From SVQP01 sp045587385 (GTDB lineage Bacteria > Bacillota > Clostridia > Oscillospirales > CAG-272): a DNA stretch of 20,494 nucleotides. The position numbers and the translations under genes are program-made. Shown here in pieces: positions 6,992 through 13,963 of the stretch. Below the pieces are notes generated by a model. That model was not told the origin of the DNA. It worked only from the letters and a program-made list of their open reading frames with translations, and made no database searches. The stretch's first letter is position 1. Every line of letters starts with the position of its first letter. Location: positions 1 through 20,494 of the forward strand of contig JAZNCE010000011.1 of assembly GCA_045587385.1 (NCBI GenBank), read 5' to 3'.

Positions 6992-7876
6992 TCAGTCCGG
7001 CAGTTCGTTTGCCAGATCGATCAATTTTTGCAATCTGTGATTGAGCCCCGATTTTGTAATGGGGGGCACGTGCGCCTCGGCAAGCTCGCCGAGAGACACG
7101 TTGGGATAGCGCAGGCGCAGCATGGCGGTATCGCGCAAGGCGTCGGGCAGCTTGTCAAGCTCCCCGTACCGCTCCAGCTTTTCGATTGCTGCATTCTGCT
7201 TGAGCGCAGCGGCAACGTATTTACTGATGTTACCCGTATCGCAATTGGTCACGCGGTTCTCGTTACCGCGGATCTCGCGCTCGATCTTTTTATTAAGCAG
7301 TTCAAAGACCATGGTGCTGCTGCCAAGCAGGGTCAGCACGTCCTCAACGCCCTGGCTGTTTTTGATATATACGCCCGTGGATTTGCCTCGCAAAACGAGT
7401 CCCATGCTCACGCCCTGTACCGCAAGATTTGTCTGCAGTCCCAAGGCGCGTGCCCCGTTCGGGCACTTAAATTCAAGGTGCGAGCCCGTAGCGGGATCGG
7501 ACACCGTACCGACAGCGCAAAACGCGCCGCGCAAGAATGCAAACGTGCATTGCGGACACTTGCAGACGGCGGAAAAGTCCGCGCTTTCGCCTGCGTCCCA
7601 AGCAGAGATCTGCGCTGCGCACTTGGCAGATGCAAAGTGCAGCTCGGTGCCGCTCGCCCTGCCCGATACGTAGGGACGCGCCTGTGCATCTCTGCCGAAA
7701 TGACGCTTGATCTCGGCTGTTGCATGCTCGGCAAATGCCGTAGGCAAACGAAAAACGATGTGCTCGCCATCCGTCTGCGCACCGATCATCAGCCCGAAAA
7801 GGTACGCCCTGCGGCAGCACATGGGCTTGATCTGTAATTCCTGTAATTCTTCTTTCACCTGCTCGGAAAAAGACAT
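6992..7876 (-). CDS. whiA: DNA-binding protein WhiA
   Basis: The 294-residue product matches the usual ~300-residue length of WhiA, a DNA-binding protein linked to cell division and chromosome segregation in Gram-positive bacteria. The N-terminal part (FSEQVKEEL; CCRRAYLFGLMIGA at 20-33) is the degenerate LAGLIDADG-like domain. FLRGAFCAVGTVSDP at 114-128 is its second half. NCDTGNISKYVAAALKQNAAIEKL (211-234) and the helix-turn-helix at about 255-292 (VSLGELAEAH, ITKSGLNHRLQKL) are classic WhiA features. A CxCxxC group at 105-110 is an extra. The ATG lies 2 nt past the murB stop, and its GAGGAG site is inside the murB 3' end. The rapZ and yvcK genes that often separate murB and whiA in Firmicutes are absent here. 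Confidence 0.96.
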   Translation of the reverse strand: MSFSEQVKEELQELQIKPMCCRRAYLFGLMIGAQTDGEHIVFRLPTAFAEHATAEIKRHFGRDAQARPYVSGRASGTELHFASAKCAAQISAWDAGESADFSAVCKCPQCTFAFLRGAFCAVGTVSDPATGSHLEFKCPNGARALGLQTNLAVQGVSMGLVLRGKSTGVYIKNSQGVEDVLTLLGSSTMVFELLNKKIEREIRGNENRVTNCDTGNISKYVAAALKQNAAIEKLERYGELDKLPDALRDTAMLRLRYPNVSLGELAEAHVPPITKSGLNHRLQKLIDLANELPD

Positions 7877-7878
7877 AT

Positions 7879-8781
7879 TTACTCCTCTATATACTCAAAT
7901 TCACACTCTAAGCGCACGCCGAATTGTGCATGCACGCGCGCCTTGATCTGCTCAACCAGAGCAAGCACGTCTGCAGCGGTTGCGCCGCCGTCGTTGACCA
8001 CAAAGCCCGCGTGCTTTTCGGAAACCACCGCTCCGCCCACGCGCAAGCCTTTAAGTCCTGCATCTTCAATGAGTTTTCCTGCAAAATAGCCCTCGGGACG
8101 CTTAAACGTACTGCCCGCGCTGGGATAGCTCAGCGGTTGCTTTTCGCGTCTGGAGGCAGCCTGCTCCTTAACCTTTTGCATGATTTCATCTGCATTGCCC
8201 CCGCGCAGCGCAAAGGTGCTTGACAGAATGATATATTCTGGATGCTCGGCAAAAATACTGTGCCTGTATGCAAACTCGTGCTCTTCTGCCGTCAGCGTGA
8301 ACACGCGGTTGTGTACCGTATCGTACACCTCGCTGGAGATCAGCACGTCCGAGATTTGTCCACCGTACGCGCCCGCATTCATGTACACGCCGCCGCCCAC
8401 CGTGCCGGGGATACCGCAGCCAAAGGCAAAGCCCTCGTATCCTTGCTTGGACGCCTCAGCGCACACGCGACCAAGTCCCGCACCGCTTTGCGCGTACAGG
8501 GTGTCCTTGTCAAAGCGGTATTGTTTGAGCTCGGTGGTGAATACCATCACGCCGCGAAAGCCGGCATCCGAGAACAGCACGTTGGAGCCGTTGCCGATGA
8601 CCTTGTATTTCAATCCGCTCTGCGAGAGCATGGCGAGCTGCAAGGAAAACTGCTCCACGGTTGTAGGAAAAAGTGCAAGATCTGTCTTGCCGCCGATGCG
8701 GAAGGTGGAGTAATCACACAGCGGCAGATCTGCCTTCACGGGGATGCGCGCTCCCCTGCATTGCGCCAAAAATGCCTTCAT
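7879..8781 (-). CDS. murB: UDP-N-acetylenolpyruvoylglucosamine reductase (MurB, short/type II)
   Basis: This cytoplasmic FAD enzyme reduces UDP-GlcNAc-enolpyruvate with NADPH to UDP-MurNAc, the second committed step of peptidoglycan synthesis. The 300-residue length fits type II MurB. Visible motifs are TFRIGGK at 26-32 and the FAD-binding IGNGSNVLFSD (62-72) and GIPGTVGGGVYMNAGAYGG (123-141). Also present are YRHS with conserved Arg173, SAGSTFKRP (221-229) with proton-donor Ser224, and C-terminal LECEFE with the catalytic Glu at 292 or 294. The ATG overlaps the HAD gene stop by 4 bp, with a GGAGGGG site 5 nt upstream inside that gene. It is the second gene of the HAD-murB-whiA operon. Confidence 0.97.
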   Translation of the reverse strand: MKAFLAQCRGARIPVKADLPLCDYSTFRIGGKTDLALFPTTVEQFSLQLAMLSQSGLKYKVIGNGSNVLFSDAGFRGVMVFTTELKQYRFDKDTLYAQSGAGLGRVCAEASKQGYEGFAFGCGIPGTVGGGVYMNAGAYGGQISDVLISSEVYDTVHNRVFTLTAEEHEFAYRHSIFAEHPEYIILSSTFALRGGNADEIMQKVKEQAASRREKQPLSYPSAGSTFKRPEGYFAGKLIEDAGLKGLRVGGAVVSEKHAGFVVNDGGATAADVLALVEQIKARVHAQFGVRLECEFEYIEE

Positions 8782-9473
8782 ACATGCCCCTCCTCTGCCA
8801 GGACAAGCAGCTTGGCAAGATCGTCAATGACGTAAGTCACGGGAATATCCGCAGGCAAATCCTTGCCCTTGGGATTATACCAGCAGGTATCCAGCCCCGC
8901 ATTGATGCCGCCCTTGATATCCGACGTCAGCGAGTCACCCACCACCAGCGTAGTAGCAGGATCAAAATCGGGAATGTCGCGCATGACCGCGTCAAAATAA
9001 CGGATGTCAGGCTTTTCAAATCCGACCTCCTCGGAAATATAGGCTTTTTGAAAATACTTCGCCAAGGGACTGGGGTTAAATCTGCCCTCTTGCACGCGCT
9101 TGTCTCCGTTGGTAACAACGTACATGCGACATTTCTCGGCAAGAGCCGCGCAGACCTCAAGCGCACCCTCGATCATATAGGACTTGGTAGACAGCGTGCG
9201 CAGATAATCAGCCGCCAGTGCCTTGGGGTCTGCTTCAAGACCCGTGCGTGCGCAGAATACCTCAAAACGCTTCCACATCAGCACTTTTTTCTCGATCTCG
9301 CCGCGTTCCAGCATCTTCCAATGCGCGTCGTTGACCTCGGAATAGATGGCAATGGTCGCGTCATCGTTGGGCAACCCGAAATGCGCAAAGGTCTCGGCAA
9401 TGGCGTCGTGCTCGGATCTCGTAAAATCCAGCAGCGTATTGTCCGCATCCATCAAAAGCGTGTTGTATCTCAA
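8778..9473 (-). CDS. HAD-superfamily pyrimidine 5'-nucleotidase, YjjG/YfnB-like
   Basis: The 231-residue haloacid dehalogenase-fold phosphatase has all four motifs. Nucleophile and acid Asp9/Asp11 lie in DADNTLLDF, Thr121 in VVTNG, Lys154 in GFEKPD, and Asp180/Asp185 in VVGDSLTSD. A C1-type helical cap spans about 16-85. The DADNTLLDF and GFEKPDIRYF motifs match the YjjG/YfnB group, which dephosphorylates pyrimidine mononucleotides including non-canonical ones. The exact substrate is an inference. The start is a TTG, supported by GGAGG 8 nt upstream (9482-9486) and by the immediate motif I; a later in-frame ATG would remove the first catalytic residues. It is first in the operon behind the promoter at 9507-9535. 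Confidence 0.9.
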   Translation of the reverse strand: MRYNTLLMDADNTLLDFTRSEHDAIAETFAHFGLPNDDATIAIYSEVNDAHWKMLERGEIEKKVLMWKRFEVFCARTGLEADPKALAADYLRTLSTKSYMIEGALEVCAALAEKCRMYVVTNGDKRVQEGRFNPSPLAKYFQKAYISEEVGFEKPDIRYFDAVMRDIPDFDPATTLVVGDSLTSDIKGGINAGLDTCWYNPKGKDLPADIPVTYVIDDLAKLLVLAEEGHV

Positions 9474-9506
9474 AGGAAAATCCTCCGTAAAACTATATTC
9501 TGTTAT

Positions 9507-9535
9507 ATTATACTATAAATACGTGAGGATTGCAA
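9507..9535 (-). promoter_or_regulatory. Sigma-A-type promoter of the HAD-murB-whiA operon
   Basis: On the minus strand, TTGCAA (9535-9530) and a perfect TATAAT (9512-9507) are separated by 17 bp. The -10 box is about 20 bp before the Shine-Dalgarno site of the TTG-started HAD gene, so the 5' leader is very short. It is back-to-back with the glycosidase promoter at 9555-9584. Confidence 0.75.
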
Positions 9536-9554
9536 TACATTTTTGATCCCATAA

Positions 9555-9584
9555 TTGACTTTTTTACTGCCGCTGTGATATAAT
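9555..9584 (+). promoter_or_regulatory. Sigma-A-type promoter of the glycosidase-like gene
   Basis: TTGACT (9555-9560) and TATAAT (9579-9584) are separated by 18 bp, with a TGTGA extension just before the -10 box. The start codon at 9608 is 23 bp downstream, with AAGGAGG in between. No catabolite-response element or other operator palindrome is evident. Confidence 0.75.
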
Positions 9585-9607
9585 AGCAAAAAAAGGAGGT
9601 GCGGAAC

Positions 9608-11464
9608 ATGCATACGGAATACATTCTCACCGAGGGATTGTTTTTTGTTGGAAACGGCAAGGTCGCCATGGGCGGCTCGGGCGCAGATATCGTACAGCTG
9701 TTTGCTCCCTGCTATTCGATGCCCGGCATCATGAGCCTGCGTGCATCAGATCAGACAATAGTTGCTCTGAACCATCGCATTCGCGGTTCTGCCTGCTACG
9801 TCACAACGCTGTGTGCGCAGGGCAAGGAGATCGGTACTCTCACCGACTTTTCGCACCCTGCTCTGCCCGTATTTATCCGCCGATTTTCGCTGGTGCAACC
9901 GATTGACTTTTTGCTGGAATCTCCCTTTCAGCCGATCGATATCAGCGCAGTATTTGACGGTGCAAAGACGCGGCTTTTTGAAATTCCCGAGGGCACTGTG
10001 GTATTCTCTCAATCCAAAACCGACAAGGATGCTTATTGCAGCCTCTTGCTCTCAGATAGCTGTACGGTGAACGGACGACAGATCACCTTTCCCGCGGGAG
10101 ACTCTCATTTGATATTCGTGGGCGGTGACTTTGGTGCATGCGGAACCGACAGCTATGCCTGCTGCATGGATCTCTCAGCACAGATGCTCGGAGCGGATCT
10201 CGACGCGATCAAGCGCGACTTTTTTGCACATTGGCAGGATATTTTGAGTCAAATCCGCGTCGACGACAGCGTTTTGGGGGCGGATTTCAATGTGCGCGAG
10301 CTGATCGAGGCGGTTGCCGTTGCGCTGATCACCCAGACTTCTGCCCAGGGCGGCGTGATCGCGGGCTCGTTTTATCACCTTGCCTACGGCAGAGATATGT
10401 ACGGAGTGTTCCGCGGATATATGGCACTTGGACTGCACGAATACGCCAAGCGCATGATCTGCTACATGACAGACGTTTTTCGCCAAAAGGGATACATGCC
10501 CAATGCCTCGGGGCTTGGCATGTCCTGCTCGCACCGCCACGAAAACGACGAGGTGGAGCAGACAGGCTACTATCTGCTGGAGCTTTTGGAATACATCCGC
10601 GCGACAGGTGACGTGTCCTTTCTTGCCGAGCGCATGGACTACGCGCGCTATCTGCTCTCAGCACAGCAACAGCACCTGTGTGACGGCATGATTCCCTTCA
10701 ACGGAGATGAGACATATATTGCCGGTGGCATTTTTCCGCGAAGCGGCATCGATCACGGCTCGATGGAGGCCACGGCTCTCTATATCACCAGTGCGCTGGC
10801 TCTGCTTGAGATATGCGAGACGCACGGCCTGATGACGCACGATGACGTCACCGCGCACCGCGCTCCCGCACTCAAAGCGGCGATGCTGTTTTCCGAGAAT
10901 TTTATTTCCGAGAATACGGTGTACATCAATAATCCCAGTCGCGTACAGCATGCACAGATCCCCGCCTACAGACACGGCGTATGTCTTGGTTGCTCGCGTA
11001 TGACCAATCTTTTGCGCGATGCCAAAGATGCATTTCTCTGCTCCGGCTGCTTTGGCAAGATCACGGTGCCGCCCTGCACCGAGAGATATAGCCTTGATTG
11101 CGCTATCTGGATGTCGGTATTTGCGGGCAGCACACTGTTACCTGCACAGCTCATCCGTACCGCGATCGAAGCAAGTGTCGCGCGCATAAGGCAGAGCGAA
11201 TACGGAAAACACAATCCCGATAACACTGTGGGATATGAATACGGTGTGATCCTTTACGCACTGGCAAAGTACGTTCCCGCAGAACAGTTGGGCGCTTATG
11301 CCGATTTGTTGCGTGAGTTATTGGACGACCGCGTCCGCGGCTCGGTCTGGACAGAATATTACCGCGCGGGGCTTCCCGCCGACGCCTCCTGTCCCTACAG
11401 ACCGTGGGAAAGCGCCATCAATCTTTGCGGAATTATGGCGTACCTACAGGCACTTGACAACTAA
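9608..11464 (+). CDS. Six-hairpin glycosidase-like protein, cytosolic, family uncertain
   Basis: The predicted protein has 618 residues. Residues 1-200 look like a beta-rich N-terminal domain. From about 225 to the end it is an all-helical (alpha/alpha)6-type domain. YHLAYGRDMYGVFRGYMALG (256-275), HENDEVEQTGYYLLELLEYI (311-330) and WTEYYRAG (581-588) resemble motifs of GH15/GH63-like glycosidases. Asp263, Asp314, Glu317 and Glu583 are possible acid/base or binding residues, by inference only. There is no signal peptide, so it probably acts on an imported or intracellular oligosaccharide. C459-x2-C462-x15-C478-x2-C481 looks like a zinc knuckle, which is unusual for this fold. The ATG at 9608 is preferred over a GTG at 9599 because the GTG overlaps the AAGGAGG site. 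It is transcribed alone. Confidence 0.7.
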   Translation: MHTEYILTEGLFFVGNGKVAMGGSGADIVQLFAPCYSMPGIMSLRASDQTIVALNHRIRGSACYVTTLCAQGKEIGTLTDFSHPALPVFIRRFSLVQPIDFLLESPFQPIDISAVFDGAKTRLFEIPEGTVVFSQSKTDKDAYCSLLLSDSCTVNGRQITFPAGDSHLIFVGGDFGACGTDSYACCMDLSAQMLGADLDAIKRDFFAHWQDILSQIRVDDSVLGADFNVRELIEAVAVALITQTSAQGGVIAGSFYHLAYGRDMYGVFRGYMALGLHEYAKRMICYMTDVFRQKGYMPNASGLGMSCSHRHENDEVEQTGYYLLELLEYIRATGDVSFLAERMDYARYLLSAQQQHLCDGMIPFNGDETYIAGGIFPRSGIDHGSMEATALYITSALALLEICETHGLMTHDDVTAHRAPALKAAMLFSENFISENTVYINNPSRVQHAQIPAYRHGVCLGCSRMTNLLRDAKDAFLCSGCFGKITVPPCTERYSLDCAIWMSVFAGSTLLPAQLIRTAIEASVARIRQSEYGKHNPDNTVGYEYGVILYALAKYVPAEQLGAYADLLRELLDDRVRGSVWTEYYRAGLPADASCPYRPWESAINLCGIMAYLQALDN

Positions 11465-11470
11465 ATCCCC

Positions 11471-11509
11471 AAAAGAAAACAGGGAGTGCTTCCCTGTTTT
11501 CTTTTTGTT
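11471..11509 (+). terminator. Strong intrinsic terminator of the glycosidase-like gene
   Basis: A perfect 15-bp stem (11471-11485 with 11491-11505) has a 5-nt loop (GTGCT). The GC core is CAGGGA/TCCCTG, and the stem runs into TTTTTGTTT. It begins 6 nt after the stop codon and separates this gene from the next operon. The A-rich 5' arm makes it partly symmetrical. Confidence 0.92.
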
Positions 11510-11553
11510 TGGGACCATGACGCCAAATCACCGCAAAAATATTCAAAAACCCC

Positions 11554-11582
11554 TTGCATTATTATGCGTTTTGAGTTATAAT
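11554..11582 (+). promoter_or_regulatory. Sigma-A-type promoter of the Gfo/Idh-coaE operon
   Basis: TTGCAT (11554-11559), a 17-bp spacer and a perfect TATAAT (11577-11582) lie 45 bp upstream of the first start codon. A GAGGAGGA ribosome-binding site is at 11615-11622. It is the only clear promoter seen ahead of the eight-gene plus-strand run. Confidence 0.8.
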
Positions 11583-11626
11583 GTAGGTTGGTGTTATATA
11601 TTTATTGAAAACATGAGGAGGATAGT

Positions 11627-12763
11627 ATGAAAAAGCATTTACGCATCGGCATCGTCGGCTTTGGCGCAATGGGCAAGACCCACGCCTACAGCATCGCGTC
11701 GCTTCCCTATTTCTATTCCCCTCTGCCGTTTACTGCTTCGGTGCGCGGCATTTGCACCACGAGCGCGGAAAAATCCGCACGCATTTGTGGGGATCTTGGC
11801 TTTACCCGCGCATATGCGGATGCGCAAGAAATGATTGCCGATCCGGAGATTGACGTCGTGGACATCTGCACCCCCAACGTCACCCACTTTGATATTGCCA
11901 ACGCCGCCCTTGACGCAGGCAAGAGCGTGCTTTGCGAAAAGCCGTTTACGGTCAGCCCCGCGCAAGCCGAGGCGCTTGCCGCCAAAGCAGCCGATCAAGG
12001 ACTGATCTGCGGCGTGGTATATAACAACCGTCATCTTGCCGCCATCATGCGCGCCAAGCAGCTGATCGACGGGGGGGCGCTGGGCAGAATTTTATCCTTC
12101 TCCTTCCACTACAGACACGACAGCGACATTGATCCCGCGCGCTTCGTGGGCTGGAAGCAGGACGCAACCGTTTGCGGTGCGGGTACGCTTTTTGACCTTG
12201 GCTCGCACGCCATCGACCTTTGCAGGCATCTGTGCGGTGATTTTTCAAGCATCAGCGGCAAATCGCATATTGCATTTGACACGCACAAGCAAAAGGACGG
12301 CTCGCTTTGGCAGACCAACGCGGACGAGGCATTTTACATGACCGCCACCTTACAGAACGGTGCGATCGGACAGATCAGCGTTTCCAAGCTTGCCCACGGC
12401 ACAGAGGACGGACTTAGCTTTGAAGTATACGGCACGGGCGGTGCTTTGCGCTACTCTCTTGCCGAATGTGATATCCTGTACTACATGGACGCATCAAGTC
12501 CCAAGCTGCCGCTTGGCGGCACGTCGGGCTTTACGGCGATCCCCGCAAGCGGACGCTATGATGCTCCCGGCGGCACCTTCCCCGCAGTCAAAGCACCGCA
12601 GGGCTGGCTGCGCGGACATATTCACGGTATGTACCGTTACCTTGACGCAGTTGCGTCGGGGCAGCACTTCTCCCCCGATTTTTCCGACGGTGCGCAGATT
12701 CAGCGCATCATGGCAGCCGCTATGAAGAGTGACGCCGAGGGCGGAAAGGAAGTACAGATATGA
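11627..12763 (+). CDS. Gfo/Idh/MocA family NAD(P)-dependent oxidoreductase
   Basis: The 378-residue product has an N-terminal Rossmann fold with IGIVGFGAMGKTHA at 7-20. The catalytic LCEKPFTV (102-109, Lys105) is followed by the C-terminal alpha/beta domain with GTLFDLGSHAIDLCRHL (186-202), including Asp190 and His194. Such enzymes oxidise or reduce hydroxyl groups of sugars, inositols or their derivatives. The substrate cannot be read from the sequence. The ATG has a strong GAGGAGGA site. The gene follows a glycosidase-like gene but is separated from it by a terminator and its own promoter, so a shared sugar pathway is only a possibility. It overlaps coaE by 4 bp (ATGA), which is an unusual partner for this family. 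Confidence 0.93.
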   Translation: MKKHLRIGIVGFGAMGKTHAYSIASLPYFYSPLPFTASVRGICTTSAEKSARICGDLGFTRAYADAQEMIADPEIDVVDICTPNVTHFDIANAALDAGKSVLCEKPFTVSPAQAEALAAKAADQGLICGVVYNNRHLAAIMRAKQLIDGGALGRILSFSFHYRHDSDIDPARFVGWKQDATVCGAGTLFDLGSHAIDLCRHLCGDFSSISGKSHIAFDTHKQKDGSLWQTNADEAFYMTATLQNGAIGQISVSKLAHGTEDGLSFEVYGTGGALRYSLAECDILYYMDASSPKLPLGGTSGFTAIPASGRYDAPGGTFPAVKAPQGWLRGHIHGMYRYLDAVASGQHFSPDFSDGAQIQRIMAAAMKSDAEGGKEVQI

Positions 12764-13374
12764 GCTTTCCCATCTTAGGGCTGACAGGCCCCAGCGGTGC
12801 CGGTAAGGGCTTGGTAGCAAAGCACCTGCAGGACGCACACGGCTTTGCATGGATCGATACAGATGCCGTGTATCACGAGCTGACAAACGCGCCCTCCCCG
12901 TGCCTTGCTGAGCTGCAAGAGGCGTTTGGCTCGGACGTGATCAAGCAAGACAAGCTTGACCGCAAGGCGCTTGCGGCAATCGTGTTTGCACCTGACGCCA
13001 AAGATAAGCTGGAGCTGCTCAACCGCATCACGCACAAGCACGTGATCGCCGAGAGCGCAAAGCGGATCGAGGCAGCAAAGCAGCGAGGTGCGCGCGGTGC
13101 CATTCTGGACGCTCCTCTGCTGTTTGAAGCAGGCGCGGATGCGCTTTGCACACACACCTGTGCCATGATTGCTGACCGCGAGGTGCGCAAGGCACGCATT
13201 ATGGTGCGCGACAACCTTTCCGAGGACGCCGCAAACAAACGGCTTGACGCACAAAAGCCGGTTGCTTTTTACGCCGAAAAAGCGGATTTTCTGTTTGAAA
13301 ACAACCTGCAAGGCACCGATGGAATTGACGCAACGCTGGCATTGGTCAACGCGCTTGCAAAGGAGCTGCTATGA
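12760..13374 (+). CDS. coaE: Dephospho-CoA kinase
   Basis: The 204-residue product belongs to the P-loop kinase family that phosphorylates the 3'-hydroxyl of dephospho-CoA in the last step of CoA synthesis. Residues 7-18 hold GLTGPSGAGKGL, the Walker A loop. The adenine/CoA-side motif WIDTDAVYHEL spans 31-41. LDAPLLFEAG (116-125) is the family DxPLLFE signature, and NKRLDAQKP (159-167) supplies the lid Arg161 and Gln165. The Walker A residue after Lys16 is Gly, where CoaE normally has Ser or Thr. The start overlaps the oxidoreductase stop by 4 bp and has AAAGGAAG upstream. The end overlaps the transglycosylase gene by 4 bp. Confidence 0.93.
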   Translation: MSFPILGLTGPSGAGKGLVAKHLQDAHGFAWIDTDAVYHELTNAPSPCLAELQEAFGSDVIKQDKLDRKALAAIVFAPDAKDKLELLNRITHKHVIAESAKRIEAAKQRGARGAILDAPLLFEAGADALCTHTCAMIADREVRKARIMVRDNLSEDAANKRLDAQKPVAFYAEKADFLFENNLQGTDGIDATLALVNALAKELL

Positions 13375-13943
13375 GAAAAAAGCACTCCGGGCACGCCTTG
13401 CCCATTATCATCATTTTAGTCGTTTCCCTTGCCTTCGGCGGTGTTTTCGAGCTGCTTTGCCTGGGCGGCGAAAGGCTCTCGCACCCGCGCAAGTATCAAG
13501 ATTTTGTCACCCAATATGCCGCAGAATACGGTGTGCCCGAAGCTGTGATTTACACCATGCTCAAGGTAGAAAGCAACTTTGACAGCACCATGCAGGGCAA
13601 GAACAGCGAAATCGGACTTTTGCAGCTCACGCCTGCGCTTTACGTCCGCTTGGCGACCGAGGCGCACGACGAGGAAATGAACGCAGCTGCACTTTACGAC
13701 CCCGACACCAATATCCGCTACGGTACCATGTACCTCTCCCTGCTCTATACCAAATACGGCATGTGGAGCACGGTGTACGCTGCCTGGTATGCGGGCGAAG
13801 AATCGGTGGATGCTTGGCTGACCAATGCAAATTACGTTGACCCCGACTTTGGCACGCTGCAGACCGTCCCCGATAAAAAAATAGCCAAGGCTGTCAAAAA
13901 AGCTGCCAAGGCACAAGCCATTTACGAAAAACTATATTACTGA
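13371..13943 (+). CDS. Membrane-anchored lytic transglycosylase (SLT domain)
   Basis: The 190-residue product has one N-terminal hydrophobic helix (residues about 10-30, after MRKKHSGH), a likely membrane anchor. A compact SLT/GH23-like lysozyme-fold domain covers about 42-155. The catalytic Glu67 lies in MLKVESNFD. EIGLLQLTP (80-88) corresponds to the conserved GLMQ(I/L)xP motif, and AAWYAG (137-142) to AYNAG. The enzyme would cleave the MurNAc-GlcNAc bond of peptidoglycan with 1,6-anhydro product formation. The tail is Lys-rich (IAKAVKKAAKAQA). The start overlaps coaE by ATGA, with AAGGAG upstream. Its role (wall remodelling or secretion-system assembly) is not shown by the neighbours. Confidence 0.92.
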   Translation: MRKKHSGHALPIIIILVVSLAFGGVFELLCLGGERLSHPRKYQDFVTQYAAEYGVPEAVIYTMLKVESNFDSTMQGKNSEIGLLQLTPALYVRLATEAHDEEMNAAALYDPDTNIRYGTMYLSLLYTKYGMWSTVYAAWYAGEESVDAWLTNANYVDPDFGTLQTVPDKKIAKAVKKAAKAQAIYEKLYY

Positions 13944-13963
13944 ACATAAAGGAGGATACTATT

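Noticed and set aside
9599..9607. GTG start at 9599 for the glycosidase-like gene
   Set aside because: It overlaps the AAGGAGG Shine-Dalgarno sequence; the ATG at 9608 has ideal spacing.
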